Assembly: GCA_033961575.1 (NCBI GenBank)
Contig: CM066738.1
Span: forward strand, 99,721,478 to 99,785,477
Length of the DNA stretch: 64,000 bases
DNA from: Aselliscus stoliczkanus
Taxonomy: Eukaryota > Chordata > Mammalia > Chiroptera > Hipposideridae
Reading direction: 5' to 3'
The notes under the pieces: generated by a model
The model's database searches: none
The model's input: only the letters and a program-made list of their open reading frames with translations
What the model was told of the DNA's origin: nothing
Program-made: the position numbers and the translations under genes
In this document: positions 48,100-58,374 of the stretch, one piece after another
How the letters are laid out: each line of letters opens with the position of its first letter
Position numbering within the stretch: position 1 is the first letter of the stretch

Positions 48100-48600
48100 A
48101 GAGGCACTGGATTCACGGGGTCCAAACTGCTCCCACCTTCAGTGAATCTACGCCACAGGGGCAGACGCCCTTCTGCTCAGACCCCCAATGAGCAGCCCTG
48201 ACCCAGCCCACAAGGAGCTGTCCCCTCCCCCCAGAAGAGGCCCTGGCTCCGACACAGTGGAAAATTCTCTCTAGTTCCAGCTTCCTGGGCAAGTGACACC
48301 CTGAAGCAAGAACTGCCTGCAGAGAGAGGCGAGGCTGAAACCACACCCCCGGGGTAGGATCGATTGCCCCGGGGAAGGCTGACTGCGACAGCCAGGCTCT
48401 GCTCCGGGCCCAGGGGCGGGGCCCGGTCAGCTTCCAGGGCTCACTCACCGGGCAGACCCAGGGGCCTGTCTCCTCCGCCTGTTTACAGACCCACAGGAGG
48501 CTGTTGGGGGCAGGGCTTCCCACGAGCAGACCGCAGGGAATGCAAATCTTCTGGAGTCTGGGAAAAGGCGTGAAAGGAAGGACCTGTGGCAAAAATCTAT
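48100..48600 (-). other. GC-rich patch: candidate exon or small promoter, unproven
   Basis: GC content is clearly higher than the surroundings. It holds a GC box (GGGGCGGGGCC at about 48413-48423) and several CpGs. On the minus strand, an acceptor-like 'tttttgccacag' near 48584 and a donor-like CCCG|GTGAGTGAG near 48450 bracket an open reading segment of about 134 bases. No protein family is recognised in the translation. It could be a non-coding RNA exon, a promoter-proximal element, or chance. Confidence 0.25.
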
Positions 48601-50534
48601 TTTCACCTTAAAAATAAATGCATGTGCTTGTTGTATCTTACTCCATGCTCTTGCCGTGTGGAGCGTAAAAATCCTTTCCCCCGTTTTTTAAGTAAAATTG
48701 ATACAGCAGGAAGATGCACCACTTTCCTCTCTTGACTTTACCTACCCCCGCGCATATGACACTCCCCCCTTTACACCCGGGCCCCCTCCCGTGAAGGGTA
48801 CAAGCAGCCGGTTAGAGAAGCAGGGGGTCCCCTCAGGGCTCCTCCCCGACTCTCTGTGCTTTTTCAGCACCTGCTCTGGTCCGCAGCTCGGGGAGGCTCC
48901 TCCAATTGCTGCTCCTGCATTTATACTTGGTTGTCTCTCAGGCCAGCAGCCTTGGCAGCTTCTTCAGGCCAAACGCCCCCGTGTGCTTCAGACGAGGACC
49001 CTGTTGGCAGTGCTTAGACCCGCAGAACCCCATTTCCCAGCACCAGTGAGGAGAGGGGGGCTTATCTGGCACCACATCCCAAAATGCAGTGCCCTGGGGG
49101 ACAATGTCAGATCAGGCCACCCTGGCCAGACCCAACATTTGTGTCTAGGGAAGTCTGGCCTCAACCTACAATACGCATCTTGAATATTGTGAATAATGCT
49201 AAGTCTGGCCAAAGAGAGCATCTAGGGCTGCTGGGAAGAAGACCACAGTGCGATGGGGGAGAGGGTCGAGCACAGCAACAAAAGAACAATTTATAAACGA
49301 GAATGTAGCCAGAAAAGATCTGGCAGAAGAGGCATGCTTGCAGGCAACCAGCCCCCGCCCCGCCCCGCACCTGTGTGGGCTGTCCCTACAAGGGCACCAA
49401 AGTGTCCAGCTCCAGGAGGTAGGGTTCGCCTCTCCCACCTAATGCTGGTCCTCACCCAACTGAGAGCTGACCAACCTCTCCACCGAAGAGCAGATCAGTT
49501 GTTTGGTCCCTTGGAATAGACCAACTAGAGGCACATGTTGCAAAAACACTTGCTCAAATCATTGGTGCCTTAGAATAATTATTTCCTTTCTTCTTTATTC
49601 CAATAGTGGCAGCATATAGTTTTCCATGAGAAACCACTGATGGTGCCAGCCAGGGGTTTCTTGAAATCAATTGTCTTGAAAGTTTTTTTGATCACTCATC
49701 TCTATTGATAATAACTTTAGATGTATTCCTAATATATGTGCCCTTAATAATTTATAAATTATATATAACTGTACCTGTTTATAAGTACTATATTATAAAG
49801 CACACACAAAAAATAGCCATTTTCAAAGGATGAGTTAAAAATTAAATACAAAGAGAAGGTCTAACATTTATTTCTCTACTCTAGCCAATCGTCAGATACA
49901 GCCCACTTTAGAGACCACGCTGTAAACCTCGTTGTCTGTGACTCTTTTGTTCCTTAAACTTTGTTGGAGGTGCCACACCTCTGCTCAGTCATTGAGATGT
50001 GCCCACTTGCAACAAAATGTGAATGTCTTTGTAGCCGGGATCAATGTGTCTGAGGATGAAAAGAAGAACTTGAGGACCCTTGTCCTCAAGCTTGAAGGAT
50101 TGGCCTACATATTCCACAACAATTCAGAGTGCCTAAGTGATCACTGTGTGCCTGGCGTTGTGTTGGGTACTATGGGAAATACAGGGAAATACAAGGAGGA
50201 GCCAGGTGGAGAGCCCATGCTCTGAGGCACTCCATCTTCACTACTGGGGGGGGCGGGCGGTGGACATGTAACTCACATTCAGGGCAGCTGGGTGGTAAGC
50301 GAAATAGTGGACCATGGGAATATGACAGGAGAGCTGGGCGATGGTGGGATTGGAGCTGGTCTCCAAAGGAGAGGCAGGACGCTGACATGTAGCATGGGGT
50401 GAAATAAGACTTCCAGCAGAGGCGCTAAATGTTTCCAGACTTGGGTAATAAAATGTGCCATAAAGGGCTGCTCTAACGAATATCCTATCCCGGAGTCTGC
50501 TTGAAACAGGAAACCGCAGGAAGAAGGTGCCTTC
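48601..50534. other. Unique sequence
   Basis: No exon recognised. Many overlapping short frames occur at 48700-49520 because the region is GC-rich. A short L2-like antisense end may lie near 50130-50200. Confidence 0.4.
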
Positions 50535-50725
50535 AGCTTAAACCAGGCAGGCCTGGTCGCCGGTGTTGTCTCTTCCACCAGCTAATAGCCGGGTGACCCA
50601 GGACGAGTCACTCCACCTGCCTGAGCCACAGCACCTCACCTGTTAAATTCAGATACGACAACTCTCAGGGTTGTTGTAGAGTGTCAATAAAGAGTCATGT
50701 CAGCATCTACAACGGTGCCTAGTAA
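50535..50725 (+). mobile_element. MIR SINE
   Basis: Contains 'cagctaatagccgggtgacc', 'aactctcagggttgttgtag' and 'caacggtgcctagtaagtat'. Confidence 0.75.
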
Positions 50726-50929
50726 GTATGGCTTCCCATAGAGAAAAGCGCTAGGGGTTGCCTGTGGGAATGAAGCAGACCCCCACTGCCTTTCCTCTCT
50801 TCAGGGACCCCCTCCAAAATTCCCAGTCATGAAGGTGTGCCACACCTTCCTGACCAACTTGTATTTTCACCTTGGCCCATCTTAAAGCCCAGGGAGTGAC
50901 CATTTGTATTTCATTTAAAAGCATAAGTC

Positions 50930-51150
50930 AGAAAGCAGACTCCTTTGGTCCAAACCTGGCCCTCTCATGTGCTGGCTGCATGCCTGTGAGCAAGCCCCTA
51001 CTATCTCAGCCTCCTTCCTTACATATAAAATAGGGATGTATGCATTTATTCAACAAGTATTTATGTTTCACCTACTCTGCACCCCAGATTTTTTGGCATG
51101 TACAATGTCAGAGGGGTACAGAAATGAACAACACAGATGAAGATCCCAGG
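50930..51150. mobile_element. MIR fragment (+) next to an L2 end (-)
   Basis: 50930-51045 has the sense MIR 'catgcctgtgagcaagcccc' and 'tacatataaaatagggatg'. 51046-51150 has the antisense L2 end 'tattcaacaagtatttatgt' and 'gaaatgaacaacacagatga'. Confidence 0.55.
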
Positions 51151-51940
51151 TCTAGGACAGAATATGTATAAGATGGGCTTGGAACATCTTGGCACCCCAG
51201 AAATCAAGGCAGCTATCCATAGTCATGACAAAAGATCTCAGCAGCCAACTTGAGGGGACTTGTACTGGCCAAAGAAGAGTATCAATAAGAGTAACGATGG
51301 CAATGGATTGAAATTCATCACATTTGTAAAAACCCATGAGTTCATACTGATGTGTTTTTTACATGGTCACACTTTGAGGATGCTAGATGTATTCTTGTGA
51401 AAACTCAAAAAAAATAAAATCAAGCATTTAATTCACCTTTCCCGAATGAGCTGCACAGCAAGGTAATTCAATAGTTGATGAGGAGCTATTTCACTCTGTT
51501 GGACCATTTTGGATAATAAGTGGGAAAAAAATTATAGAATATCTCCATCTTGAAACCTGCTAATGAATGAATGGATCTGGGCATAGTCATCAAAATGGCT
51601 GCTCACACCACAAAAGGAGAGACAATCAGGCACCATGTGACTCCTGACACCGTGCCACCTTTGAAGTATTCCTGCCAAACAACAAAACCAAACCTGAATC
51701 TAAAGAAGCCTCTAGACCTAACTACCAGTTTGCAGGAAATACATGGGACAAAGGAACATGTTAAATGACATCAGGGAATGCATTTAGCAAGATCCAAGAA
51801 AAACCACCCCGTTTCTTCAATGATAATTGCAAAGTGGGGGTGGGGAGGAGGGAGTAGGAAATCTATGAACTTAAAAGAAATATCAATCAAATGCAATCCA
51901 TAGATCTCATGTGTTCTGATACAAACAAACCCGCTACTAA
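51151..51940. other. Probable old repeat of unassigned family
   Basis: Text such as 'catgtgactcctgacaccgt' with 'cctctagacctaactaccag' and 'aacatgttaaatgacatcag' resembles an old LINE 3' UTR that I have seen in mammals. I cannot name it securely. No gene. Confidence 0.35.
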
Positions 51941-51944
51941 AAAA

Positions 51945-52375
51945 TCATTTTATTGAATGAAATCTTTCCATTTGCGACAACGTGGACAGACCTAGAGGGT
52001 ATTAAGCCAAGTGAAATAAGTCAGACAGAGAAAGACAAATGCTATATGATTTCACTTACATGTAGAATCTAAAAAACAAAATAAATGAACAAACAAAACA
52101 GAAACAAGCTCATAAATACAGAGAAAAAAATGGTAGTGGCTAGATACGGGAGGGGGGCAGTTGAGAGAAATGTAAAAAAGTGAAAGAGATTAAGAACTAC
52201 AAATTTCCAGTTATAAAAATAATCATGGGAATATACAGTACACCATAGGGAGATAGTCAATAATATTGTAATAACTGTGTATGGTGTCAGATGGTGTAAT
52301 CACTTTGTAAGGTATATAAACGTCTAATGTTGTATACCTGAAACTAATAAAACATGTCAACTGTAATTAGAAAAT
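51945..52375 (+). mobile_element. L1 3' end, 5'-truncated
   Basis: 'ttgcgacaacgtggacagac' (ORF2 C-terminus), 'agtgaaataagtcagacaga', then a 3' UTR with 'gtatacctgaaactaataaa' and an A-rich end. Confidence 0.85.
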
Positions 52376-52424
52376 AAATTAATTTTTAAATGTTTAAATA
52401 AATAAATAATCATCTGTGTGTTTA

Positions 52425-52540
52425 GTGTTTCAGTTTGGGATGACGAAGTTCGGGAGATAGATGGTAGTGATGGTTGCACAACATAAATGTAGTTAATGTC
52501 ACTGAAATGTACATTTTAAACATATTAAAATGGTCAATTT
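52425..52540 (+). mobile_element. Old L1 3' UTR end
   Basis: 'gatggtagtgatggttgcac' and 'cactgaaatgtacattttaa' are typical of old L1M/L1P-type 3' ends, distinct from the bat-type 3' UTRs nearby. Confidence 0.6.
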
Positions 52541-53317
52541 TCAAAAATCAAAACAACATGGTATTGGCAGAAACACAGACACACAGATCAATGGAACAGA
52601 ATTGAGAAACCAGAAATAAACCCACATATATACGGGGAAATAATTTTCAACAAAGGAGCCAAAAACGTATAATAGAGAAAATAAAGCCTGTTTAATAAAT
52701 GGTTCTCGGAAAATTGGAAAGCTACATGTAAACAAATGAAACTAGACTGCTATTTGTTACCACAGACAAAAATTAACTCAAAATGGATTAAAGACCTGAA
52801 ACAATAAAGTGCATAGAAAAAACATTGTACTAAACTTATGGATCTCAGTCTTAAGATTTTATGAATTTGACCTCTAAGGCAAGGGAAGTAAAAGCAAAAA
52901 TAAATGAATGGACTATATCAAACTAAAAAGCTTCTGCACAGCAAAAGAAACCATTAACAAAACAAAGACGCAACCAACCAAATGGGAGGGACTAATATCC
53001 AAAATATAGGAAGAACTTACACAATTCAACAACAAAAAGCAAACAATCCAATTAAAAAATGGCAGAGGACCTGAATAGACACTCCCAAGAAGACATACAA
53101 ACAGCCAACAGGTATATGAAAAGATGTTCAACTTCACTCGCTATTAGGGAAATGCAAATCGAAACCACAATGAGACACCACCTCACACCTGTTAGAATGG
53201 CTACTATCAACAAGACAAGTAATAACAAGTGTCTGAGAGGTTGTGGGGGGAAGAGAACCCTCATACACTGCTAGTGCAAATGTAAATTGGCACAACCACT
53301 ATGGAAAATAATTCCTC

Positions 53318-53799
53318 AAAAAATTAAGAATAGGGCCGGCCAAGTGGCACATTGGTTAAGAGGTACCTTGGAACACCAGCGGCCCAGGTTCGGATCCCAC
53401 ATGAGGGCCAGTAACACTGCCTTCTACAGCTAAGATGGTGAACAACAGCCCTACCAGAAGTGGGCTGCTGTGAGTCCCCAGGACAGCATAGCTGCAGCCC
53501 CTGCTGCAGTGGGCTGCCATAGGCTACAGTGAGTGGCCAGCAGCCAGCGTGAGCGGCCGGCAGCTGGTGTGAGCTGCCAAGAGCTGCTGTGAGCAGCCGT
53601 CCAGAGGCTGGCGACTGATCTGCCTCACCCCAGGAGAGCGCAATACGATACCAATATGGGCCAGTGAAGCAATGTCCTCCACAATTAGACTGAAGAACAA
53701 AAGGACAGCAACTTGTCTGTACCCCTTCCCCAATTCTCCAAAGCTGTTTCCCTCCCGCAATTCCCCAATAAAATCTTTTTTTTAAAAAATTAAGAATAG
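53318..53799 (+). mobile_element. Long composite SINE, family B-long
   Basis: The SINE spans 53334-53783 (450 bases). The head is 'ggccggccaagtggcacatt' with a B box GGTTCGGATCC. The middle contains repeated GTGAG(T/C)GGCC-GCAGC units (53525-53610), and the 3' body has 'cctccacaattagactgaag'. A perfect 16-base duplication AAAAAATTAAGAATAG flanks it (53318-53333, 53784-53799). It lies inside an L1. Confidence 0.92.
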
Positions 53800-54216
53800 A
53801 CTTACTGTATGATCCAGCAATCCCTCTTCTGGGTATCTACCTCCAAAATTTGAAAACCTTTATCCGTAAAGATATATGTTCATTGCAGCACTATTCACAA
53901 TGGCTAAGACATGGAAACAACCAAAGTGTCCTTCGATAGATGATTGGATAAAGAAGATGTGGTACATATACACAGTGAAATATTACCATAAGAAAAGGTG
54001 AAATACTGCCATTTGCGACAACATGGATGGATCTTGAGAGTATCATGCTAAGCGAAATAAGTCAGACAGAAAAAGTCAAGAGTGATATGATTTCACTCAT
54101 ATGTGGGATATAAAACTGAAAGCAACAAATGAACAATAAAAACAAACAAACAAAAACTCTTAGACACAGACTACAGTTTAGTGGTTACCAGAGGAAAGAA
54201 GGGAGAGGGGGAAGTA

Positions 54217-54364
54217 GAAAATGGTAAAGGGTATATAACTATTGCACTGTGTTGTACACCTGAAACTAATTAAAAATAAAATAAAATAAAATAAAATAAA
54301 ATAAAATAAATAAAAAATAAAAAAATAAAAAAAATAAAAAAATAAAAAAGAAAATGGTAAAGGG
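54217..54364 (+). mobile_element. Very short L1 tail inserted into an L1 3' UTR
   Basis: A fragment of about 118 bases ('…gtacacctgaaactaatt' plus an (AAAAT)n-rich tail) is flanked by a perfect 15-base duplication GAAAATGGTAAAGGG at 54217-54231 and 54350-54364. Without it, the host L1 3' UTR reads through. Confidence 0.8.
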
Positions 54365-54859
54365 GGTCAAATATATGGTGACAGAAGGAGACCTGAGTTT
54401 GAGTGGTGAACACACAATACAATATACAGATGATGTATTATAGAATTGTACACTGGAAACCTACATAATTTTATTAACCAATGTTACCCCAATACATTTA
54501 ATTTTTAAAAGAGGAAAACGGTCGATTTTATATAATATATATTTTACCACACACAAAAAAAAATAATTTATGTGCCTATCGGAAAAATTTGAATACTGAC
54601 TGGATATTTGATAATATTAAGGAATTGCTATAATTGTATTTTAAGTGTCCTTATCTTTTAGAGATATGTACTGAAGTATTTATGGATTACATGGTATGAT
54701 AGCTATAATTTGCCTCAGGTTAATTCTGTGGAGTGGGAAGGATTGTACAAATGATACAAGATTCACCAGGAATTGGTGATTATTGTAGCTGAATGATGAA
54801 TACAAGGGATTTATTGCATATTTTGAAATGCTCCATAATACAAAGTTCTAAAACAACAA

Positions 54860-55681
54860 CAATAAATGTCTCTGCCCTCCTAGAGTTTACATTGGACTGT
54901 GGGAAAAATAAATAAATAAGTAAAATATATAGCATGTCAGGTGGTGGTGAATGTTATACAGGAGAAATAGCCAGGAATACAGGAGAAGGTGCAGGCTGGA
55001 AATATAAATTTGGAAATTTTCAGCACATGCATGTGTTTCATCATGAGATTGGTTGAGTTCATCTAGTGCAGGGGTCGGCAAACTTTTGAGATGGAAGAAC
55101 CAATCCTGTCCCTCACAACAATTTAAAAATTATTCAAGAGCCATAAAACAAATGAAATCACCATTATGTGAATAACATCCTTTAAAAAATTTTTATAAAT
55201 GAAACTATGATAGTTTTATTTTCATTTTCAATTTTACTTCCGAGCCACATGTACATACCCAAAGAGCCACATGTGGCTCATGAGCCACAGTTTGCCAAAC
55301 CCTGATCTAGGGAATGAATGTAAATAGACAATAGTAGTCTGAGCTCTGAGTCCTGGGGCCCATTGCAGTTGAGAATTTAGGAAGATGAGGAAAATCCAGC
55401 AAAGAACTGAGAAGGAACAACCAGTGAGGGAGAAAGAAAACACAGGAGCATGAAGTCCCTGAACCTAGAGACAAAATGTTCCAAGAATGGGGTGATCACC
55501 TGAATCAAAAATGATACTGACAGTCCAGTAAGCTTAGGACTGAAGATGCACCATGAGGTTTACCAATTGGGAAGTCGTTGGTGATCTTGGTAGGAGTGGG
55601 TTTCGTGGGAGGGTACAGACAAAAGTCTGATTACAGTTGGTTCTGGGGAGAATTGGAAACATCAAGAACAGACAACTCTTT
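54860..55681 (-). mobile_element. L2 LINE antisense, left part, interrupted by a hAT element
   Basis: 'ctctgccctcctagagttta', 'ggctggaaatataaatttgg' and 'gggaatgaatgtaaatagac' followed by 'gttctggggagaattggaaa' occur in L2 antisense order. It continues after 58142 once later insertions are removed. Confidence 0.7.
55061..55312 (+). mobile_element. Nonautonomous hAT element with 8-bp target duplication
   Basis: The element is 55069-55304 (236 bases). The left end CAGGGGTCGGCAAACT and the right end (reverse complement CAGGGTTTGGCAAACT) are terminal inverted repeats. Eight-base flanks ATCTAGTG (55061-55068) and ATCTAGGG (55305-55312) match at 7 of 8, diagnostic of hAT insertion. No transposase frame is present. 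Internal 'gagccacatgtggctcatga' is itself palindromic. Confidence 0.85.
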
Positions 55682-55770
55682 CAAGTATGCCATACCACAT
55701 TGTTAACTAACACACTAATTATACAGTAGGTATACTTGAAAGTTACTGAAACATTCTGACCATTAAAAAA
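55682..55770 (+). mobile_element. Old L1 3' UTR, left part
   Basis: 'tacagtaggtatacttgaaa' fits the 3'-UTR of an old L1. It pairs with 57985-58129 ('agcaatggatgtgttaatta', 'aatatgtatatcagatcatc'), which is the end of the same type of element. The combined unit is flanked by a 12-base duplication AGACAACTCTTT at 55670-55681 and 58130-58141, inside L2. Confidence 0.65.
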
Positions 55771-55773
55771 AAA

Positions 55774-55890
55774 AGTTGGGCCGGCAGAGTGGCGCAGTGG
55801 TTAAGCGCTGGCTTGGGAAGCCAGCGGCCCCGGTTCGGGTCCCACATCTGAGGGTCAGTGACACTGCCCTCAAAAAAAAAAAAAAAAAAA
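55774..55890 (+). mobile_element. Short tRNA-head SINE, family B-short
   Basis: Head 'gggccggcagagtggcgcag' with a perfect anticodon-arm hairpin, B box GGTTCGGGTCC, ending '…cactgccctc' plus A18. It sits directly before an L1 5' end; an imperfect 'aaa(ga)gttg' repeat flanks it. Confidence 0.88.
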
Positions 55891-56876
55891 GAGTTGAGGA
55901 GAGAGATCCAAGATGGCGGAGTAGATAAACACCATACCTGTGTCCTTCCATGAACACATTAAAATTACAACTAAATTATCTAACCATCAACCTGGTGAAC
56001 CATCTGAAGTCTAGCCAAACAGAAGTCCTATAACTAAAAATATAAAGAAGCCACGTCAAGATTAGTAGGTGGCGGGGAGACGCAGAACCGGCCCCTAACC
56101 TCCCTGTAGTGGTTGAGAATCAGAAGGGATATCTCAGCCATGGAGTTCCCCCCGCAAGACCCCAGCCCCCCAGGAAGCCTGGAAGAGGAGACCCGTCACA
56201 TCTGACTGTGAAAAACAGTGGGGATTCCGGCCATTCGGGATAGACTGAAGGCTGCGAGAAACCCAGACGTCCTCTTAGCCTGCACACAGACTCACTCGCT
56301 CCCAGGCACTCACCTTGGGCTCCAGCAGAGGGACGGTGACTCGGAGGATCCTTGGAGACAAATGGGAGTAGACTGAGGTGTATGGCTTTCGGAAGAGAAC
56401 TGAAGAACAGTTGGCATTTTCCCAGTGAAGGGTCCAGCAGGTGGGCACCATCTTTCCTATGTTGAGCCCACCCCCACAGGCCAAATCTGAATCTGATTGG
56501 CCTGGTGAGCACCACTGCTCCACCCTGCTGACTCAGCTGGGACCCTGTCCCACCCATTTCATGCACCACCAGAGGCTCTTGCTCTGTAAGCAGCCAGCCC
56601 CTCCTGCATTGCACTCTTTCTAGGAAAACTATGGAAGTCCACAGGCCCCAGGGGGGTGGCAACTGGCTCAGTGTGCTCTGGGACTTTCACTGAGTCACTC
56701 CAGGCTCAGCACAAGCACCAAACCAGAGTCTGTATTAACCCGGTGACCACAACTCTTCCCACTCTAGTGACTCCCTGAGGCCCTGCCTCACCCAATTCGT
56801 GTATTGCACAAGGCTTTATCAGTGGCTGAACCTTAAGGGAGCTGACAGGTGGCAGCAGGCCTCTGGGTGTCAGTAC
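55891..56876 (+). mobile_element. L1 5' end and 5' UTR
   Basis: Starts 'gagagagatccaagatggcg', the typical L1 5' terminus; the motif CAAGATGGCGG is a YY1-type site at the start of many L1 5' UTRs and directs RNA polymerase II initiation. It continues with about 1 kb of GC-rich 5' UTR containing 'acccccacaggccaaatctg'. The 180-codon minus-strand frame here is a by-product of its composition. The coding region that should follow is absent. Confidence 0.8.
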
Positions 56877-57197
56877 AACACCCTCCAGATCCATCCATGC
56901 CAGATGGCAAGAACCCATTCCCTTCCATGGCCAAGCAACATTTCACTGTGTGTATGTACCACCTCCTCTTTATCCATTCTTCCATCAATGGACCCCCAGG
57001 CTGCCTCCACATCTTGACCATTGTAAACAATGCTGCAGCGAACATATGGATGCACACATCCCTTCAAAGTAGTGTTTTAGGTTTCTTTAAATAAATACCC
57101 TGAAGTGGGATTACTGGGTCCTTCATTGTCTCTTCTTATAGCCTTTGTTTTAAAGTCTATTTTGTCAGGTATAAGTATTGTTACTCCAGCTTTTTTT
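56877..57197 (-). mobile_element. Inverted internal L1 segment
   Basis: Antisense L1 ORF2: 'catggccaagcaacatttca', 'cttgaccattgtaaacaatg', 'ataccctgaagtgggattac' and 'ttgtcaggtataagtattgt'. Minus-strand frames at 56833-57067 are decayed ORF2p C-terminus. It lies between a sense 5' end and a sense 3' end, which indicates an internal inversion or a twin-primed insertion joined to another copy. Confidence 0.75.
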
Positions 57198-57984
57198 TTC
57201 TCCCCAGTATATCAGACAGAGAAAGATAGATGTAACATGATTTCATTTATCTGTGGAATCTAAGAACAAAATTAACAAAGAAAACAGAAACAAACTCATT
57301 GATACAGAAAAACATTTTAATGGTTGCCAGATGGGAGGGGGTTTAGGGGGTGGATAAAAGAAGGGAAAGGGATTAAGAAATAAAATTGGTTGTTACAAAG
57401 TAGTCATGGGGATGTAGGATTTAGCATAAGGGATATAGTCAATAATATTGTAATAACTATGTATGGTATCAGATGGGTAGTAGATTTGTTGGGGTGATAG
57501 ATGGAGGGGGGTGGGAGACAGGGTGAAAAAGGTGAAGGGATTAAAAAGATACAAAATAGTCATGGGGATGTAAAGTAATGCATAGAGAATATAGTCAATG
57601 ACATGGTAATAACTATGTATGGTGCCAGGTGGGTACTAGACTAGTCAGGGGGATCACTTCTTAAATTATATAAATGCCTAACCACTATGCTGTACACCTG
57701 AAATTAATATAAAATAATACTGAATGTCAACTATAATTGACAAATTTAAAAAGGGGGAGGGGAAAGGGAACAGGAATAAGAGGTCCAAATTTCCAGGTAT
57801 AAAACAAATAAGTCATGGAGATATAATATCTAGCACGGGGAATATAGTCAATAATATTGTGATAACATAGTGTGGTGTCAGATGGTTGTTGAACTTACCA
57901 TGGTGATCATTTTAGTTAGTTTCAGGTGACCTCTGAAACTAACATAATATTGTACGTTAGCTATATTTCAATTAAAATTTTTTT
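57198..57984 (+). mobile_element. L1 3' end with three tandem 3'-UTR modules
   Basis: Three related modules each contain 'atagtcaataatattgt'-type text followed by 'gtgtcagatgg'-type text: about 57345-57495, 57505-57660 and 57765-57920. Each has 'gtcatggggatgta' or a close variant. The ORF2 end precedes at 57198-57300. The last module ends with 'tatatttcaattaaaatttt'. Confidence 0.75.
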
Positions 57985-58141
57985 TAAGTTAACTATGTTA
58001 ACTATATGAAGCAATGGATGTGTTAATTATCTTGATCTTGGTAATCACTCTACAATGAATATGTATATCAGATCATCATATTACACATTTAATTATATTT
58101 ATAAATTATTTCTTAATAAAGTTTTAAAAAGACAACTCTTT
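57985..58141 (+). mobile_element. Old L1 3' UTR, right part
   Basis: Completes the old L1 end begun at 55682 and closes with the second copy of the 12-base target duplication at 58130-58141. Confidence 0.6.
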
Positions 58142-58330
58142 TGAGGAGTTTTGTGATAAAAAGAGACAGAAAGTTGGGTTGGTAGGTGAAGGAGAAAGTG
58201 GGAGTCAAGAGAATTGTTTTTTTAAGATGGAAGACATGAAGATATGTGTGTTGGTAGGCTGTTGGGAGCAAAGTAGCAGAGAGCAATAATTGGATGATGC
58301 AAGAGAATTGCTGAACCAATGGTCTTGAGT
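58142..58330 (-). mobile_element. L2 LINE antisense, right part
   Basis: 'tgaggagttttgtgataaaa' continues exactly where the L2 text stopped at 55681, then 'tttttttaagatggaagaca' and 'ggatgatgcaagagaattgc' follow in L2 order. Confidence 0.7.
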
Positions 58331-58374
58331 AGACTAAAGCAGACAGGGGCTTTTTGACACAAGTGCAAGGGCTG

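Larger units (their letters stand above)
52541..54516 (+). mobile_element. L1 ORF2 to 3' end, interrupted by a SINE and a short L1
   Basis: Contiguous sense L1 when the SINE (53334-53783) and the L1 tail (54217-54364) are discounted. The frame at 53059-53274 encodes decayed ORF2p C-terminal sequence ([18 protein letters not shown]). 3'-UTR text continues to 'gtacactggaaacctacata' and 'accaatgttaccccaataca'. Confidence 0.85.

Noticed and set aside
53059..53274. Independent small protein gene
   Set aside because: The translation is decayed L1 ORF2p C-terminus within a longer L1.
56120..56662. 180-codon minus-strand open frame
   Set aside because: Lies antisense in the GC-rich L1 5' UTR; composition alone explains it.
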